Shown: positions 6,991 to 16,611, counted from the stretch's first letter. The stretch: 26,817 nt of DNA from Nitrospira bacterium HGW-Nitrospira-1 (GCA_002839535.1 PGYF01000028.1:1-26817); one strand, 5' to 3'. A program made the numbers and translations. Notes: generated by a model from the sequence alone, not told the origin.

Positions 6991-7380
6991 CTACTCGACA
7001 AAGCCGGTGAGAAAGCGGACCTGGGCCTTGACCAGCCCTGCCAGTTCCCGGCTTTCGACTATGGGCATGTGGCGTATGTTCTTCCGGATCATCACCGCCA
7101 TTACCTGGTCTTCGTTATCATCCAGTTCAGCCACGATGAGGTTTTCGCTCTTTATCATGATGTCCCTTACCCTGAGGCCCTTGAACTCGCACTCCATCCT
7201 GGCCATGGCTGTAACAATGTCCCTCTCTGTGATGATGCCTCCCATCCTGCCTTCGTCCTCCACCATGAGGGCGCCGATCTTCCGGTCTGCCATCCTCTGT
7301 GCCGCTTCAATGATACCCGCCTCGGCCTCTATGGTGGTAATGTCTCTACCCTTTTCCTTCAGAAGCTCACGCATTTTCAT
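6991..7380 (-). CDS. CBS-domain pair protein
   Basis: A 129-residue cytoplasmic protein made of two CBS motifs (about 8-60 and 68-122). The first contains GALMVEDEGRMGGIITERDIV; the second contains VRDIMIKSENLIVAELDD and RHMPIVESRELAGLV. CBS pairs bind adenosyl ligands such as AMP, ATP or SAM and act as energy sensors. After GLV, the usual S-x-x-D segment of the second motif is missing and the chain passes directly to KAQVRFLTGFVE, so the second nucleotide site may be incomplete. AAGGAG lies seven bases upstream of the ATG. It follows nuoN by 50 bases and is probably the last gene of the nuo transcript. A role in tuning complex I by energy state is only inference. Confidence 0.88.
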   Translation of the reverse strand: MKMRELLKEKGRDITTIEAEAGIIEAAQRMADRKIGALMVEDEGRMGGIITERDIVTAMARMECEFKGLRVRDIMIKSENLIVAELDDNEDQVMAVMIRKNIRHMPIVESRELAGLVKAQVRFLTGFVE

Positions 7381-7430
7381 ATAACAACTCCTTTTTCAAC
7401 TTTAGACTTTTAACATTGCCCGGCTGAAAA

Positions 7431-8945
7431 TCACTTCATGGCCATTCCCGCAAGCCTGCTGAAGTTGTAAAGCGGGGTCCAGTAGATACCGAACAGTATG
7501 GTCAGGATCGCAAGTCCTGCCATGAGGGAATAAGGCAGGTAATCTCCCCTTTGCATTTCCGAAAGATCCGCCCCCTTGAGCCTTCTTGAGAGGAGCATGA
7601 GGCGAAGGATCCGGGAGTAATAATAAAACGATATGACTGTGTTGAGCACTGCCACCCCTGCAAGCCAGTAAAGGGCTCTCCCCTTTTCAAGAACCGAGAG
7701 GAGGAGATAGAATTTTCCGATAAACCCTGCAAAAGGCGGCACACCTGTCAGGGAAAAAAGATATATGGCAAACATGGCGGCCAGAAAGGCGCCCTTGCGG
7801 TTCTTCCAGACGAGCCCTTCATAGTCGCTGACCATGTCCGAGTTCAACTCGTTAGAGATGATGATTACCACGAGAAACGCTCCGAAGTTCATGAGGAAAT
7901 AGACGGAAAGATAGAAAAAAGCCGAGGTAACGCCCAGCTGCGAACGGCATGCCACTGCCATCAGTATATATCCGGCATGGGCGATGCTTGAATAGGCAAG
8001 GAGACGCTTGATATTTTTCTGCTGAAGCGCAGCCAGGTTCCCGAAGGTCATACTGCATGCCGAGAGCACGGCGATGGTCGTCTGCCAGTCAAAGGTATGG
8101 CCCAGCTTCGTCGTGGTCTCCAGACCAAAGATTTGGGAGAAGAATCTGATGATAATAGCGAAACCGGCGGCCTTGGAGCCGACGGAGAGAAAGGCGGTAA
8201 AGGGGGTCATGGCGCCTTCATATACATCAGGGCACCAGGAGTGGAAGGGGAAGGACGCAATCTTGAATCCCATGCCGGCCATGACCATGATGATCGAGAT
8301 ATGGAGAATTATCCCGGACACTTCATGCCCTGCGAAGAACTCCCGCATGGAGGCATAGTCAAGGGCGCCGGTTATGCCATATAGGAGCGAGAGGCCGTAG
8401 AGCATGACCCCTGAGGCGATTCCGCCATAGAGGAGATACTTCACCGCAGCCTCGGAGGTCTTTGCATCGCGGTCTGTAAAGCCTGTAAGCATATATGAGG
8501 TGAGGCTCAGGAATTCGAGGGAGAGATACATCATCAGGAGGTTTTCCGAAGACGCCATGAGCATCATACCGAAGGTGGCCGACAGGATCAGGAGCACATA
8601 TTCGGCAGTGTTGTCGAACCTCCTGTTTGTCTCGCGCGAAACCAGGGAGAATACCAAAAGAAGCAATGACGAGAGTAAGCAGAGCAGTTTGAAAAGATGC
8701 GCAAGGGAATCATTCCTCAGCATGCCATAGAACAGGTAAACTGCGTTATTGTCGGCGGTCCATCCCTGAAGTTCAAAGAGCAGCGTGCCGACGATGCCGA
8801 ATATCCCTGCTGCATACGCAAAACCCATTCCGCTTTCCCGGTTCTTTCTAAAGAAGCTTGCCGCGAGGAGAAGGATGATGAAACCGGCCAAAAAGATCTC
8901 GGCAGTGAAAGAGCTTAAACTTGTAAAATTGTCCATCGTCGCCAT
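7431..8945 (-). CDS. nuoN: NADH-quinone oxidoreductase subunit N
   Basis: A 504-residue antiporter-like membrane subunit of complex I with about 14 transmembrane segments. E144 in MMYLSLEFLSLTS is the conserved membrane glutamate. The IASFPFHSWCPDVYEG segment and the Lys-containing broken-helix region are also present. It moves protons across the membrane as part of the P module. It is the last nuo gene, two bases after nuoM. The ribosome site is weak and translation is probably coupled to nuoM. Length is normal for the family. Confidence 0.96.
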   Translation of the reverse strand: MATMDNFTSLSSFTAEIFLAGFIILLLAASFFRKNRESGMGFAYAAGIFGIVGTLLFELQGWTADNNAVYLFYGMLRNDSLAHLFKLLCLLSSLLLLVFSLVSRETNRRFDNTAEYVLLILSATFGMMLMASSENLLMMYLSLEFLSLTSYMLTGFTDRDAKTSEAAVKYLLYGGIASGVMLYGLSLLYGITGALDYASMREFFAGHEVSGIILHISIIMVMAGMGFKIASFPFHSWCPDVYEGAMTPFTAFLSVGSKAAGFAIIIRFFSQIFGLETTTKLGHTFDWQTTIAVLSACSMTFGNLAALQQKNIKRLLAYSSIAHAGYILMAVACRSQLGVTSAFFYLSVYFLMNFGAFLVVIIISNELNSDMVSDYEGLVWKNRKGAFLAAMFAIYLFSLTGVPPFAGFIGKFYLLLSVLEKGRALYWLAGVAVLNTVISFYYYSRILRLMLLSRRLKGADLSEMQRGDYLPYSLMAGLAILTILFGIYWTPLYNFSRLAGMAMK

Positions 8946-8947
8946 GA

Positions 8948-10429
8948 CTAAATACCTGCGCCTGTAATAATGCGATTTAACAGACTCACCGTCTGTTTCA
9001 TGAGGTTCAGCACCGGGTGGGGATACACTCCGAGGACGACCACGATAATGCAGAGCGGCACCAGGCTGACTGTTTCCCTTACAGTGAGGTCCGGCAGGAG
9101 GCTGTACTTTTCATTCAGTTTTCCGAGAAATACGCGCTGAAGCGTCCAGAGACAATAAGCAGCAGTGATTATCACGCCTGAGGCTGCGATGGCGGTGAGA
9201 ATGCGGTATTTCTGGAATGCGCCCAGAAATACGAGCGCCTCGCTGATGAAACTGTTCAGTCCCGGCAGTCCCAGGGCCGCGAAGAAGGCCAGGAATGTAA
9301 CAAACGCATAGTTGGGCATTACGGATGCGATGCCGCCGAAGCTATCAATATCCCTGTGATGGGCGCGGTCATAGATAACGCCCACCAGGAGAAAGAGCAT
9401 TGCAGTGACAATTCCGTGGTTGAACATCTGGAAGATAGCGCCGTTAAGACCTTCGTCCGTGAAGCTCGCCATGCCGAGGATCACGTATCCCATATGACTG
9501 ATACTCGAATATGCCACGAGCTTCTTCAGGTCCTTCTGGGCCATGGCGCAGAGAGCGCCGTAGATAATATTGATCACGCCCAGCGCCGCCATGAAGGCGG
9601 CCATTCGCATGGTTATGTCAGGGAGCATCGTATAGTTTATCCTGAGAATGCCGTAGGCGCCCATCTTCAGGAGTACCCCTGCAAGGATGACGCTGATGGC
9701 TGTGGGCGCTTCCACATGGGCGTCGGGCAGCCACGTATGGAACGGGAATATCGGCACCTTAATGGCAAATCCGATGAAGAGGCCGAACCAGCAGAGCATG
9801 CGGTAGTCAAAGAGGGAGTTGGTCCTTGCCAGTTCAATCATGTCAAAGGTATGAGGCGTTGACGCAAGGTAAAAGTAGATGATCACCAGGAGCATCATCA
9901 CTGAACCGATGAGCGTATAGAGGAAGAACTTGAGCGCCGCATATTCGCGCCTCGGCCCCCCCCAAATCCCGATGAGGAAGTACATGGGCAGGAGCATCAC
10001 CTCCCAGAAGACAAAGAAGAGGAAGAAGTCCAAGGCCGTGAAAACGCCCAGCATTCCGGCTTCGAGGAGGAGAAACAGGAAAAAATATCCTTTGACCCCC
10101 CGTTCTATGTTCCATGAAGCAAGTACGCAGATCGGACAGATGAGGCTGCAGAGCAGCGCCATCGGCATGCTCAGACCGTCCACTCCCATGAACACATTGA
10201 TGTTGAAGTCCCTGATCCATGCATATCTCTCGATAAACTGCATCCCGGCGAAGGAACGATCAAATCCCGCAAAGAGGAGAAGGCTGAGAAGGAGCGGGAT
10301 ACAGGTAATGACCAGCGCGCTCCACCGTATGATATCCTCCCTGGTCCCCGGCAGCGCCAGGACAAGAAGAGCCCCGAGCAACGGGACAAAGGTGATGAGC
10401 GATAAAAGATGACTATTGATGAATTCCAT
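8948..10429 (-). CDS. nuoM: NADH-quinone oxidoreductase subunit M
   Basis: A 493-residue antiporter-like subunit of complex I. E143 in VFWEVMLLPMYFLIG is the conserved glutamate needed for proton pumping, and PIFPFHTWLPDAHVEAPT is the signature of the family. GAAGGAG lies eight bases before the ATG, and the gene is 15 bases from the nuoL stop. The sequence looks intact and of normal length. Confidence 0.97.
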   Translation of the reverse strand: MEFINSHLLSLITFVPLLGALLVLALPGTREDIIRWSALVITCIPLLLSLLLFAGFDRSFAGMQFIERYAWIRDFNINVFMGVDGLSMPMALLCSLICPICVLASWNIERGVKGYFFLFLLLEAGMLGVFTALDFFLFFVFWEVMLLPMYFLIGIWGGPRREYAALKFFLYTLIGSVMMLLVIIYFYLASTPHTFDMIELARTNSLFDYRMLCWFGLFIGFAIKVPIFPFHTWLPDAHVEAPTAISVILAGVLLKMGAYGILRINYTMLPDITMRMAAFMAALGVINIIYGALCAMAQKDLKKLVAYSSISHMGYVILGMASFTDEGLNGAIFQMFNHGIVTAMLFLLVGVIYDRAHHRDIDSFGGIASVMPNYAFVTFLAFFAALGLPGLNSFISEALVFLGAFQKYRILTAIAASGVIITAAYCLWTLQRVFLGKLNEKYSLLPDLTVRETVSLVPLCIIVVVLGVYPHPVLNLMKQTVSLLNRIITGAGI

Positions 10430-10444
10430 AATATAAACTCCTTC

Positions 10445-12550
10445 CTACATAATCACTGCAAACGATACCCCTATAACGATGAGAAAGAGGAGGAGCATCA
10501 CATAGGCCTGTATTTTTCCTGTCTGCAGCCTCCTCAACTGTTCACCTGAAAACAGAAAACTGCTCGCAGCGCCATTGACGAGGCCATCCACCACTATGCG
10601 GTCGAAGGCGCCGCTGAGATACGAATTAACCCTGAGGACATACGCAGCCAGATCTACAAGAAGGTCGATCACATAGCGGTCGAATGCTGCGGACGCCTTT
10701 GCCAGAAGTTTTGTCCCTGAAACAAAGATGACGCCGTATATCTCATCCACATAATATTTGTTATAAACAATCCTGTGAAATGTCTTTATCCTCGATACGA
10801 TTTTGTCCGGCAGCTCAGGCCTGATCCGGTAGAAGAAGACTCCTGCGGCGATCCCAGCAAGTGCGACTGTTACTGAGGCGAACATCAGCAGATACTCCAT
10901 CGGGTCGTGGTGAGGAGCAGATGCATGATGACCGAATACCGGTACGAGGAAGTGTTCAAAGCGGTTTCCTCCTCCCAGGGCTGCCGGGATGCCGATGAAT
11001 CCTGCGACAAGGGAGAAAAAGGCCAGAATGATCAGCGGCGCTGTGATGGACGCAGGCGATTCCCTGACGTCATGACGCCCGTGATCATGATTATCGTGGT
11101 CATGTTCCAGGTCTTGAGATGGACGGAGGTGAAGCCTGTTCAAGCCGTAAAAGGTTAGTATCACAAGTCTTGTCATATAGAATGCGGTGATGCCGGCGGA
11201 AATGAAGCCCATGAGCCAGAGACCGTGATGTCCTGTTTTCCAGGCCTGCCAGAGGATCTCGTCCTTGCTGAAGAACCCCGAAAAGGGCGGCAGGCCGCTT
11301 AGGGCAAGGGTTGCGATCAAAAAGGTTGCAAAGGTCCTGGGCATATATTTTTTTAATCCGCCCATCCAGCGGATGTCCTGCTCATGGCGCATGCCGAGGA
11401 TGACGCTCCCTGAGCCGAGGAACAGACATGCCTTAAAGAACGCATGGGTCATGAGGTGGAATATCCCGGCGGAATATGCGGCAACGCCCATACCAAGGAA
11501 CATGTATCCCAACTGGCTCACCGTAGAGTAGGCAAGTACCTTCTTGATGTCGTTTTGCACGCATCCTATCGTAGCAGCGAACAAGGCGGTGGCCGCGCCG
11601 ATCACGGCAATCACCTGCAGGGCCGCCGCACTCATCGAGAAAAGGAAATGCAGGCGGCCGATCATATAAATCCCTGCGGTCACCATAGTAGCCGCATGTA
11701 TTAAGGCGCTCACAGGGGTCGGGCCTGCCATGGCGTCAGGCAGCCAGACATAGAGCGGGATCTGGGCTGATTTGCCGGCTGCGCCGACAAAGAGGCAGAG
11801 ACATACGAGAGTCGCTGCGCTGATCCCGAAGAGTTCGGTATTGGTGAGGAGATGGATGTTCATCTCAAGAAATCTGAAGCTCAGAAGGGACGGCGCTTCA
11901 ACCCCGGCAAGCCCTCCTGTAAATACGGATTCCCTGAGAAGGCTGTAAAGAACGAGCATGCCGAGGATAAAACCAAAGTCGCCGATTCTGTTGACGATGA
12001 AGGCCTTGTTGCCTGCCTGAGCGTTGGCCTGTTTCGTAAACCAGAAGGATATGAGGAGATAGGAGCAGAGCCCCACGCCTTCCCATCCGATGAACATGAG
12101 GAGCATGTTTTCTCCCAGCACGAGAATGAGCATTGCGAAGATGAAGAGGTTGAGGTATGCGAAAAAACGGTAGCAGCCCGGGTCTCCCTTCATGTATCCG
12201 GTTGAATAGATATGGATCAGAAATCCTATGCCTGTAATGACGAGCACCATCACCGCGCTCAGGGGATCGAAGAGCAGGGATACATCCGCCCTGAGCGCTC
12301 CCACATTCAGCCAGTTAAACAGGTAACATACAACGGTATGCGCGTCTTCCTCCGCGCTCCATACAGCAGCGAATGCGGCGAGCGCAACACAGAAAGAAAT
12401 GAACACAGATGCATTTGCGATGAGGCCGACAGCCCGTTCGCCGGACCTTTTCTGAATATACTTTCCCAAAAAGCCGTTGATCGCCGCTCCCAGAAGCGGA
12501 GCGAGCACGATAATAAACCCGTATTGTTCGATGAACTCCCTCATGGTCAT
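10445..12550 (-). CDS. nuoL: NADH-quinone oxidoreductase subunit L
   Basis: A 701-residue, distal antiporter-like subunit of complex I. E157 in FIGWEGVGLCSYLL and K260 in AGKSAQIPLYVWLPDAM are the conserved pumping residues. The extended C-terminal part contains the lateral helix and a final transmembrane segment. An unusual His-rich loop lies at about 482-494 (EHDHDNHDHGRHD), between membrane helices, and might bind metal. The start overlaps the nuoK stop by four bases. Confidence 0.97.
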   Translation of the reverse strand: MTMREFIEQYGFIIVLAPLLGAAINGFLGKYIQKRSGERAVGLIANASVFISFCVALAAFAAVWSAEEDAHTVVCYLFNWLNVGALRADVSLLFDPLSAVMVLVITGIGFLIHIYSTGYMKGDPGCYRFFAYLNLFIFAMLILVLGENMLLMFIGWEGVGLCSYLLISFWFTKQANAQAGNKAFIVNRIGDFGFILGMLVLYSLLRESVFTGGLAGVEAPSLLSFRFLEMNIHLLTNTELFGISAATLVCLCLFVGAAGKSAQIPLYVWLPDAMAGPTPVSALIHAATMVTAGIYMIGRLHFLFSMSAAALQVIAVIGAATALFAATIGCVQNDIKKVLAYSTVSQLGYMFLGMGVAAYSAGIFHLMTHAFFKACLFLGSGSVILGMRHEQDIRWMGGLKKYMPRTFATFLIATLALSGLPPFSGFFSKDEILWQAWKTGHHGLWLMGFISAGITAFYMTRLVILTFYGLNRLHLRPSQDLEHDHDNHDHGRHDVRESPASITAPLIILAFFSLVAGFIGIPAALGGGNRFEHFLVPVFGHHASAPHHDPMEYLLMFASVTVALAGIAAGVFFYRIRPELPDKIVSRIKTFHRIVYNKYYVDEIYGVIFVSGTKLLAKASAAFDRYVIDLLVDLAAYVLRVNSYLSGAFDRIVVDGLVNGAASSFLFSGEQLRRLQTGKIQAYVMLLLFLIVIGVSFAVIM

Positions 12551-12858
12551 CCCTTCATACTGTCTAATTTGTCGGCGTCGATATCGCCGAACCGCCGGTA
12601 GATCGACAGCAGCAGCGCCAGCGCTATGGCCGCCTCTGCTGCTGCGATCACGATGATGAAGATCGAAAAAAGCTGGCCTTCGAGACTGCGGGCCGAAAAC
12701 CTGCTGAATGCGGCGAAGTTCAGGGCTGACGAGTTGAGTATGAGTTCGATGCCCATGAAGATGCCGATGATATTTTTTCTCGATATAGCGGTGAACAGCC
12801 CTATAAGAAAGAGGACCAGGCCGATGATCAGATAGCTCTCTATGCCGATAATATTCAT
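12547..12858 (-). CDS. nuoK: NADH-quinone oxidoreductase subunit K
   Basis: A 103-residue membrane subunit of complex I, homologous to MrpC/ND4L, with three transmembrane segments. The pattern GIFMGIELILNSSALNF carries the conserved glutamate, and IVIAAAEAAIALALL the second. It helps form the proton path next to nuoJ and nuoN products. It lies two bases after nuoJ and overlaps nuoL by four. Length is typical. Confidence 0.96.
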   Translation of the reverse strand: MNIIGIESYLIIGLVLFLIGLFTAISRKNIIGIFMGIELILNSSALNFAAFSRFSARSLEGQLFSIFIIVIAAAEAAIALALLLSIYRRFGDIDADKLDSMKG

Positions 12859-12860
12859 TC

Positions 12861-13379
12861 CTATTTCTCCAATCTCCCTGCGATCACCAGGCTCCCGATC
12901 AGCACTGCAAGGAGCAGAAGGGAGACCGCCTCAAAGGGCAGCAGGTATTTTGTGAGGAGCAGGCTGCCCAGCGCCTTGATGGTAACGGCAGGGTACGCGG
13001 CGTTTTCCGCATGGCTGAAAGGCCGGCTGCTTATCACAAAGGCATAGATGAGTATGCAGAACATAACCGCAACCCCTGCGCCTGCGGCAATCGCCCGGTT
13101 TTTCGCCATAGCGTTGGTTTTCCTGATATTGTCAATGTTCCTGGTGAGGAGGATTGCAAAAAGGAGGAGCACCAGGACGCCGCCAATATAGATGATCAGC
13201 TGCACCAGGGCGAGGAAATCAGCGTCAAGGAAGAAATAGAGCCCTGAGGCGCCGAGAAAAGTGAAGAAGAGCGCAAACGCAGAATGAAGGATATTGCGGG
13301 AAAAGGCCACAAAAAAACATGGGACAATGGTCATTGCCGCGACAAAGATAAAGATTAGCTCCTTTATTCCGAACTCCAT
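12861..13379 (-). CDS. nuoJ: NADH-quinone oxidoreductase subunit J
   Basis: A 172-residue, five-helix membrane subunit of complex I (ND6 homologue). The conserved segment LVQLIIYIGGVLVLLLFAILL lies near residues 58-78 and includes the pi-bulge helix that links quinone reduction to pumping. I chose the ATG at 13379 (MEFGIKEL), which overlaps the nuoI stop by one base (TAATG) with GGAGG just upstream. A longer frame to 13445 lies entirely inside nuoI and is not supported. Confidence 0.95.
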   Translation of the reverse strand: MEFGIKELIFIFVAAMTIVPCFFVAFSRNILHSAFALFFTFLGASGLYFFLDADFLALVQLIIYIGGVLVLLLFAILLTRNIDNIRKTNAMAKNRAIAAGAGVAVMFCILIYAFVISSRPFSHAENAAYPAVTIKALGSLLLTKYLLPFEAVSLLLLAVLIGSLVIAGRLEK

Positions 13380-13858
13380 TATCCCTCCTTCTCCTTTGCC
13401 TTCGGCTTTGCGACCGGCGCCGGTTGATGTATATGTGAGATGCATAATTCGCGTATATCGTAGCAGGCTCCTTCAAACCTCTTTGAAAAGGTGATGGCGC
13501 TGGTGGGGCATACCTCCACGCAAAGGCCGCAGTACATGCACTTTGACTGGTCCACGTCAAAACGGGTGAGATGCCGTTCCTCTCCAATCTTCTCTGTTGT
13601 TATAAGGATGCAGTCAATGGGGCATGTCTTCATACACTGGAGGCAGCCGATGCATATCGAGGAGTCAAGCCTCAGAAAACCACGAAACCTGTCCTGAACA
13701 ATGTCGTCTGCTGTTCTGCCCTCTCCGAGCCTGTCAGGATACTCGATTGTGATGGCAGGCTCCCTGAGCCAGTATTTAAGAGTGATCTTCATGCCCTTTG
13801 CGGTGGTGCGAACCGCATCTTTGATATTTCTGAAATACTGCGCTGCTGCGTTTGTCAT
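13379..13858 (-). CDS. nuoI: NADH-quinone oxidoreductase subunit I
   Basis: A 159-residue ferredoxin-like subunit binding clusters N6a and N6b. C69, C72, C75, C79 and C107, C110, C113, C117 form the two [4Fe-4S] sites. In complexes that lack NuoEFG this subunit is a candidate entry point for electrons from ferredoxin. The start at 13858 (MTNAAAQYF) overlaps the nuoH stop (ATGA) and has GGAGG eight bases upstream. A longer frame to 14026 would run into nuoH and is rejected. The Lys/Pro-rich tail (APVAKPKAKEKEG) is non-conserved. Confidence 0.96.
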   Translation of the reverse strand: MTNAAAQYFRNIKDAVRTTAKGMKITLKYWLREPAITIEYPDRLGEGRTADDIVQDRFRGFLRLDSSICIGCLQCMKTCPIDCILITTEKIGEERHLTRFDVDQSKCMYCGLCVEVCPTSAITFSKRFEGACYDIRELCISHIHQPAPVAKPKAKEKEG

Positions 13859-14958
13859 CCCGATATCCTCCAGAAGACGCCGTTTCCGTTGAAGGCGAGG
13901 AGCCATAACGCAGTCAATACCAGACAGGAGAAGGAGAGGGGAATGAAGTATTTCCAGCACATGGACATCATCTGGTCGAGCCTGAGCCTGGGCAGCGACC
14001 ATCTGACCCATATGGTAACAAAACAAAGAGGGACCACTTTTGCGAAGAAGACGAGGACCATGAAGAGTTGAGGTGCGATCCCGCTTGTATAGGGATCAAG
14101 GCCGATGTTGCCTCCCCCTAAAAAAACCGTTGCTGTGATTGAGGCGGAGACAAAGATGTTTGCGAACTCGGCCAGGAAGAATATGCCGAAACGCATGCCC
14201 GAATATTCGGTGTTATAGCCTGATACCAGCTCTGATTCCGCCTCAGGGAAATCAAAGGGCAGCCGGTTGATCTCAGCCAATCCGGATATCATAAAAAGAA
14301 AAAACGCCACGAAGGTAAAGGGGTTATGGAAGATGAACCAGTCCCATGGCCAGGGCCCCTGTTTCATTACGATCTGCTGCATCGAAAAGGTGCCGGTGAT
14401 GAGTATGACTGTCAGGAGCGACAATGCGGCAGGTATCTCATAGCTGATCATCTGGGCGGCTGAGCGTATGCCGCCCAGGAGCGCCCACTTGTTGTTCGAC
14501 GCCCAGCCTGACATCAGAAAGCCCACCACCACAAGGGAACTCACCACGACAATAAAGATGAGGCCTATATCCAGATCAGCGATGATAAAGGGGCCCCCGA
14601 AGGGGACTACGATGACCGCGAGAAACGTGGACGACAGGACGATATACGGGGCGATCCGGAAGAGGAACCTGTCGGCAGCGTCAGGGATAATATCCTCCTT
14701 CATAAGAAGCTTGACCCCGTCCGCTATGAACTGGAATATGCCGTAGGGACCCACGCGGTTCGGTCCGATACGGTTTTGAATATCGGCCGATACCTTCCGT
14801 TCGAAATAGGTGAGGAGACCGCTGATAACGCTTACCAGGCTCAACGCCACAATACATGGGATAAGATATGCCGCAAGGGTGAATACAGGTTCAAGCAGCG
14901 CTGACTGCCCGAATCTGCCTGCGAGAAATTGATAAATAATTTCTGCCAGGTTATGCAT
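13855..14958 (-). CDS. nuoH: NADH-quinone oxidoreductase subunit H
   Basis: A 367-residue, eight-helix membrane subunit of complex I (ND1 homologue) that forms the quinone channel with NuoB and NuoD. The signatures NRIGPNRVGPYGIFQFIADG and FDFPEAESELVSGYNTEYSG are present, with EFANIFVSA after them. It follows nuoD by three bases; nuoG, which stands between these two genes in many 14-gene operons, is absent. Length is slightly longer than usual but plausible. Confidence 0.97.
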   Translation of the reverse strand: MHNLAEIIYQFLAGRFGQSALLEPVFTLAAYLIPCIVALSLVSVISGLLTYFERKVSADIQNRIGPNRVGPYGIFQFIADGVKLLMKEDIIPDAADRFLFRIAPYIVLSSTFLAVIVVPFGGPFIIADLDIGLIFIVVVSSLVVVGFLMSGWASNNKWALLGGIRSAAQMISYEIPAALSLLTVILITGTFSMQQIVMKQGPWPWDWFIFHNPFTFVAFFLFMISGLAEINRLPFDFPEAESELVSGYNTEYSGMRFGIFFLAEFANIFVSASITATVFLGGGNIGLDPYTSGIAPQLFMVLVFFAKVVPLCFVTIWVRWSLPRLRLDQMMSMCWKYFIPLSFSCLVLTALWLLAFNGNGVFWRISG

Positions 14959-14961
14959 GGG

Positions 14962-16086
14962 TCACCTGTCTATCTCCGGGGCCACAACGTCAAAACTCCC
15001 GATGATTGTCACGAGGTCAGCCACCATCACGCCCTGGCTCACTTCGCCGATCATGGCCGCAGCCGAGAACGAGCCGGTCCTGATCTTGAGGCGATACGGG
15101 TTCTTTCCGCCGTCGCTGATGAGATAAAAACCCATCTCGCCCCGGGGGCATTCGGTTCTAACATAGATCTCGCCCTTTGGGGGTTTGAAGACCCTTGGGA
15201 GTTTCGTCCTGACAGGGCCGGTTTCGGGCATCAGTTCCAGAGCCTGACGGATGATCCTGCAGGATTCCATGACCTCCTCCACCCTCACCCAGTACCGGTC
15301 ATAGCAGTCGCCCATGGTTCCGAATTTTCCATGCCCCACAGGGATATCGAAATTAAAGCGGTTGTATATGGAATAGGGATCGTTCTTTCTGATGTCGTGC
15401 TTCACGCCTGACCCTCTCAGGTTCGGCCCGACCAGGGAATGCTCGATCGCATCCTCTGCGGTTATCACACCAACGTTCTTCATCCTGTTTATAAAGATGG
15501 TATTGAAGGACGCCAGTTCATTGAACTCATCCAGAAATTCGTATTCAATGTGATCGATAAATCTCCTTGTTTTTTCCCTGAACCCCGGAGGTTCGTCATA
15601 AGATACGCCGCCGATTCTTACATAATTATGAGTAAGTCTCGCGCCGCAGAGAGATTCCATGAGGTCGTTGTAAACCTCCCTCTCCCTGAGGGCATGGACA
15701 AAGGGCGTGACTGCGCCAAGGTCGAGGAGGAGGGCGCCGAGGCCGACGAAATGGCTGCCGATCCTCGTCAACTCCGCGCTGATGACACGCAGGTATTCGG
15801 CCTTCTCGGGAACTTCTATCTGTGCCAGCCGCTCGACAGTCAGGGCATAACCGAAGTTGCAGCAGATGGAGGCAAGGTAATCAATCCTGTCGGTATAAGG
15901 CATGAAAGCCTGATAGGGAAGCAATTCAGCGATCTTTTCGATGCCCCGGTGCAGGAAGCCGACGTCAGGGATGGCGCGCCTCATCATCTCTCCGTCGGTC
16001 TGGAGAATGAACCTCAGCACACCATGGGTGCTGGGGTGATGGGGCCCCATGTTCAGCACCATCTCGTCTGATAAAAATTCAGTCAT
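14962..16086 (-). CDS. nuoD: NADH-quinone oxidoreductase subunit D
   Basis: A 374-residue, 49 kDa-type subunit related to [NiFe] hydrogenase large subunits but without their Ni cysteines. MGPHHPSTHGVLRF (H16, H17, H21) and PYTDRIDYLAS give the quinone-pocket histidine loop and the key tyrosine (Y64). It sits at the junction with NuoB and NuoH where quinone is reduced. AGGAC lies eight bases before the ATG. The gene is separate from nuoC, unlike the fused nuoCD of enterobacteria. Confidence 0.97.
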   Translation of the reverse strand: MTEFLSDEMVLNMGPHHPSTHGVLRFILQTDGEMMRRAIPDVGFLHRGIEKIAELLPYQAFMPYTDRIDYLASICCNFGYALTVERLAQIEVPEKAEYLRVISAELTRIGSHFVGLGALLLDLGAVTPFVHALREREVYNDLMESLCGARLTHNYVRIGGVSYDEPPGFREKTRRFIDHIEYEFLDEFNELASFNTIFINRMKNVGVITAEDAIEHSLVGPNLRGSGVKHDIRKNDPYSIYNRFNFDIPVGHGKFGTMGDCYDRYWVRVEEVMESCRIIRQALELMPETGPVRTKLPRVFKPPKGEIYVRTECPRGEMGFYLISDGGKNPYRLKIRTGSFSAAAMIGEVSQGVMVADLVTIIGSFDVVAPEIDR

Positions 16087-16110
16087 TGCGCATTGTCCTG
16101 TCTTTTAAAT

Positions 16111-16605
16111 TCATTCTTCAAACAGCGTCTTTCTCTTCAACGCCATACCGTGATATTCTTCCGGATATACATAATCCTTTCGGAGGGGATAGCCTTCCCA
16201 GTCAGACGGAAGGAGAAGCCTCTCAAGATTGCCGTGCCCCTTGAAGCGGATACCCAAAAGGTCATAGGTCTCGCGCTCAAACCAGTTTGCCCCACGAAAC
16301 AGCCTCTCCACGGAATCCACCTCTGGATTGTCCTTTTCCAGAAAGACCTTGACAGTCAGCTTATTGCCGAGAGCAAATGAATAGAGGTTATAGATGACCG
16401 CGAAACTGTCCCCGTAATCCACGCCGAGCTGGTTGGTGAATGAGATAAACCCAAGCTCTTTGTCTTTTTTCAGTGTTGTCAGCACAGGGAGAAGGTCATG
16501 CCTCTTTATCTCCAGCATGACGTCATTGTTCGGCATCTCTTCAATTCCGACTATTACATCGCGCAGTCTTTCTTTCAATAGAGCGATAAGATCAGATATT
16601 TTCAT
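16111..16605 (-). CDS. nuoC: NADH-quinone oxidoreductase subunit C
   Basis: A 164-residue, 30 kDa-type subunit of the complex I connecting module. The signature ERETYDLLGIRFKGHGNLER followed by LLPSDWEGYPLRKDY is clear. It contains no cofactor and stabilises NuoD. It lies six bases after nuoB and is transcribed with it. Confidence 0.96.
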   Translation of the reverse strand: MKISDLIALLKERLRDVIVGIEEMPNNDVMLEIKRHDLLPVLTTLKKDKELGFISFTNQLGVDYGDSFAVIYNLYSFALGNKLTVKVFLEKDNPEVDSVERLFRGANWFERETYDLLGIRFKGHGNLERLLLPSDWEGYPLRKDYVYPEEYHGMALKRKTLFEE

Positions 16606-16611
16606 CCTGGA

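Noticed and set aside
13859..14026. N-terminal extension of nuoI
   Set aside because: It would overlap nuoH by 170 bases; the ATGA overlap start at 13858 has GGAGG and fits family length.
15439..16071. 210-residue plus-strand open frame
   Set aside because: It lies wholly antisense to nuoD, which has all family motifs; the plus-strand translation is low in recognisable pattern.
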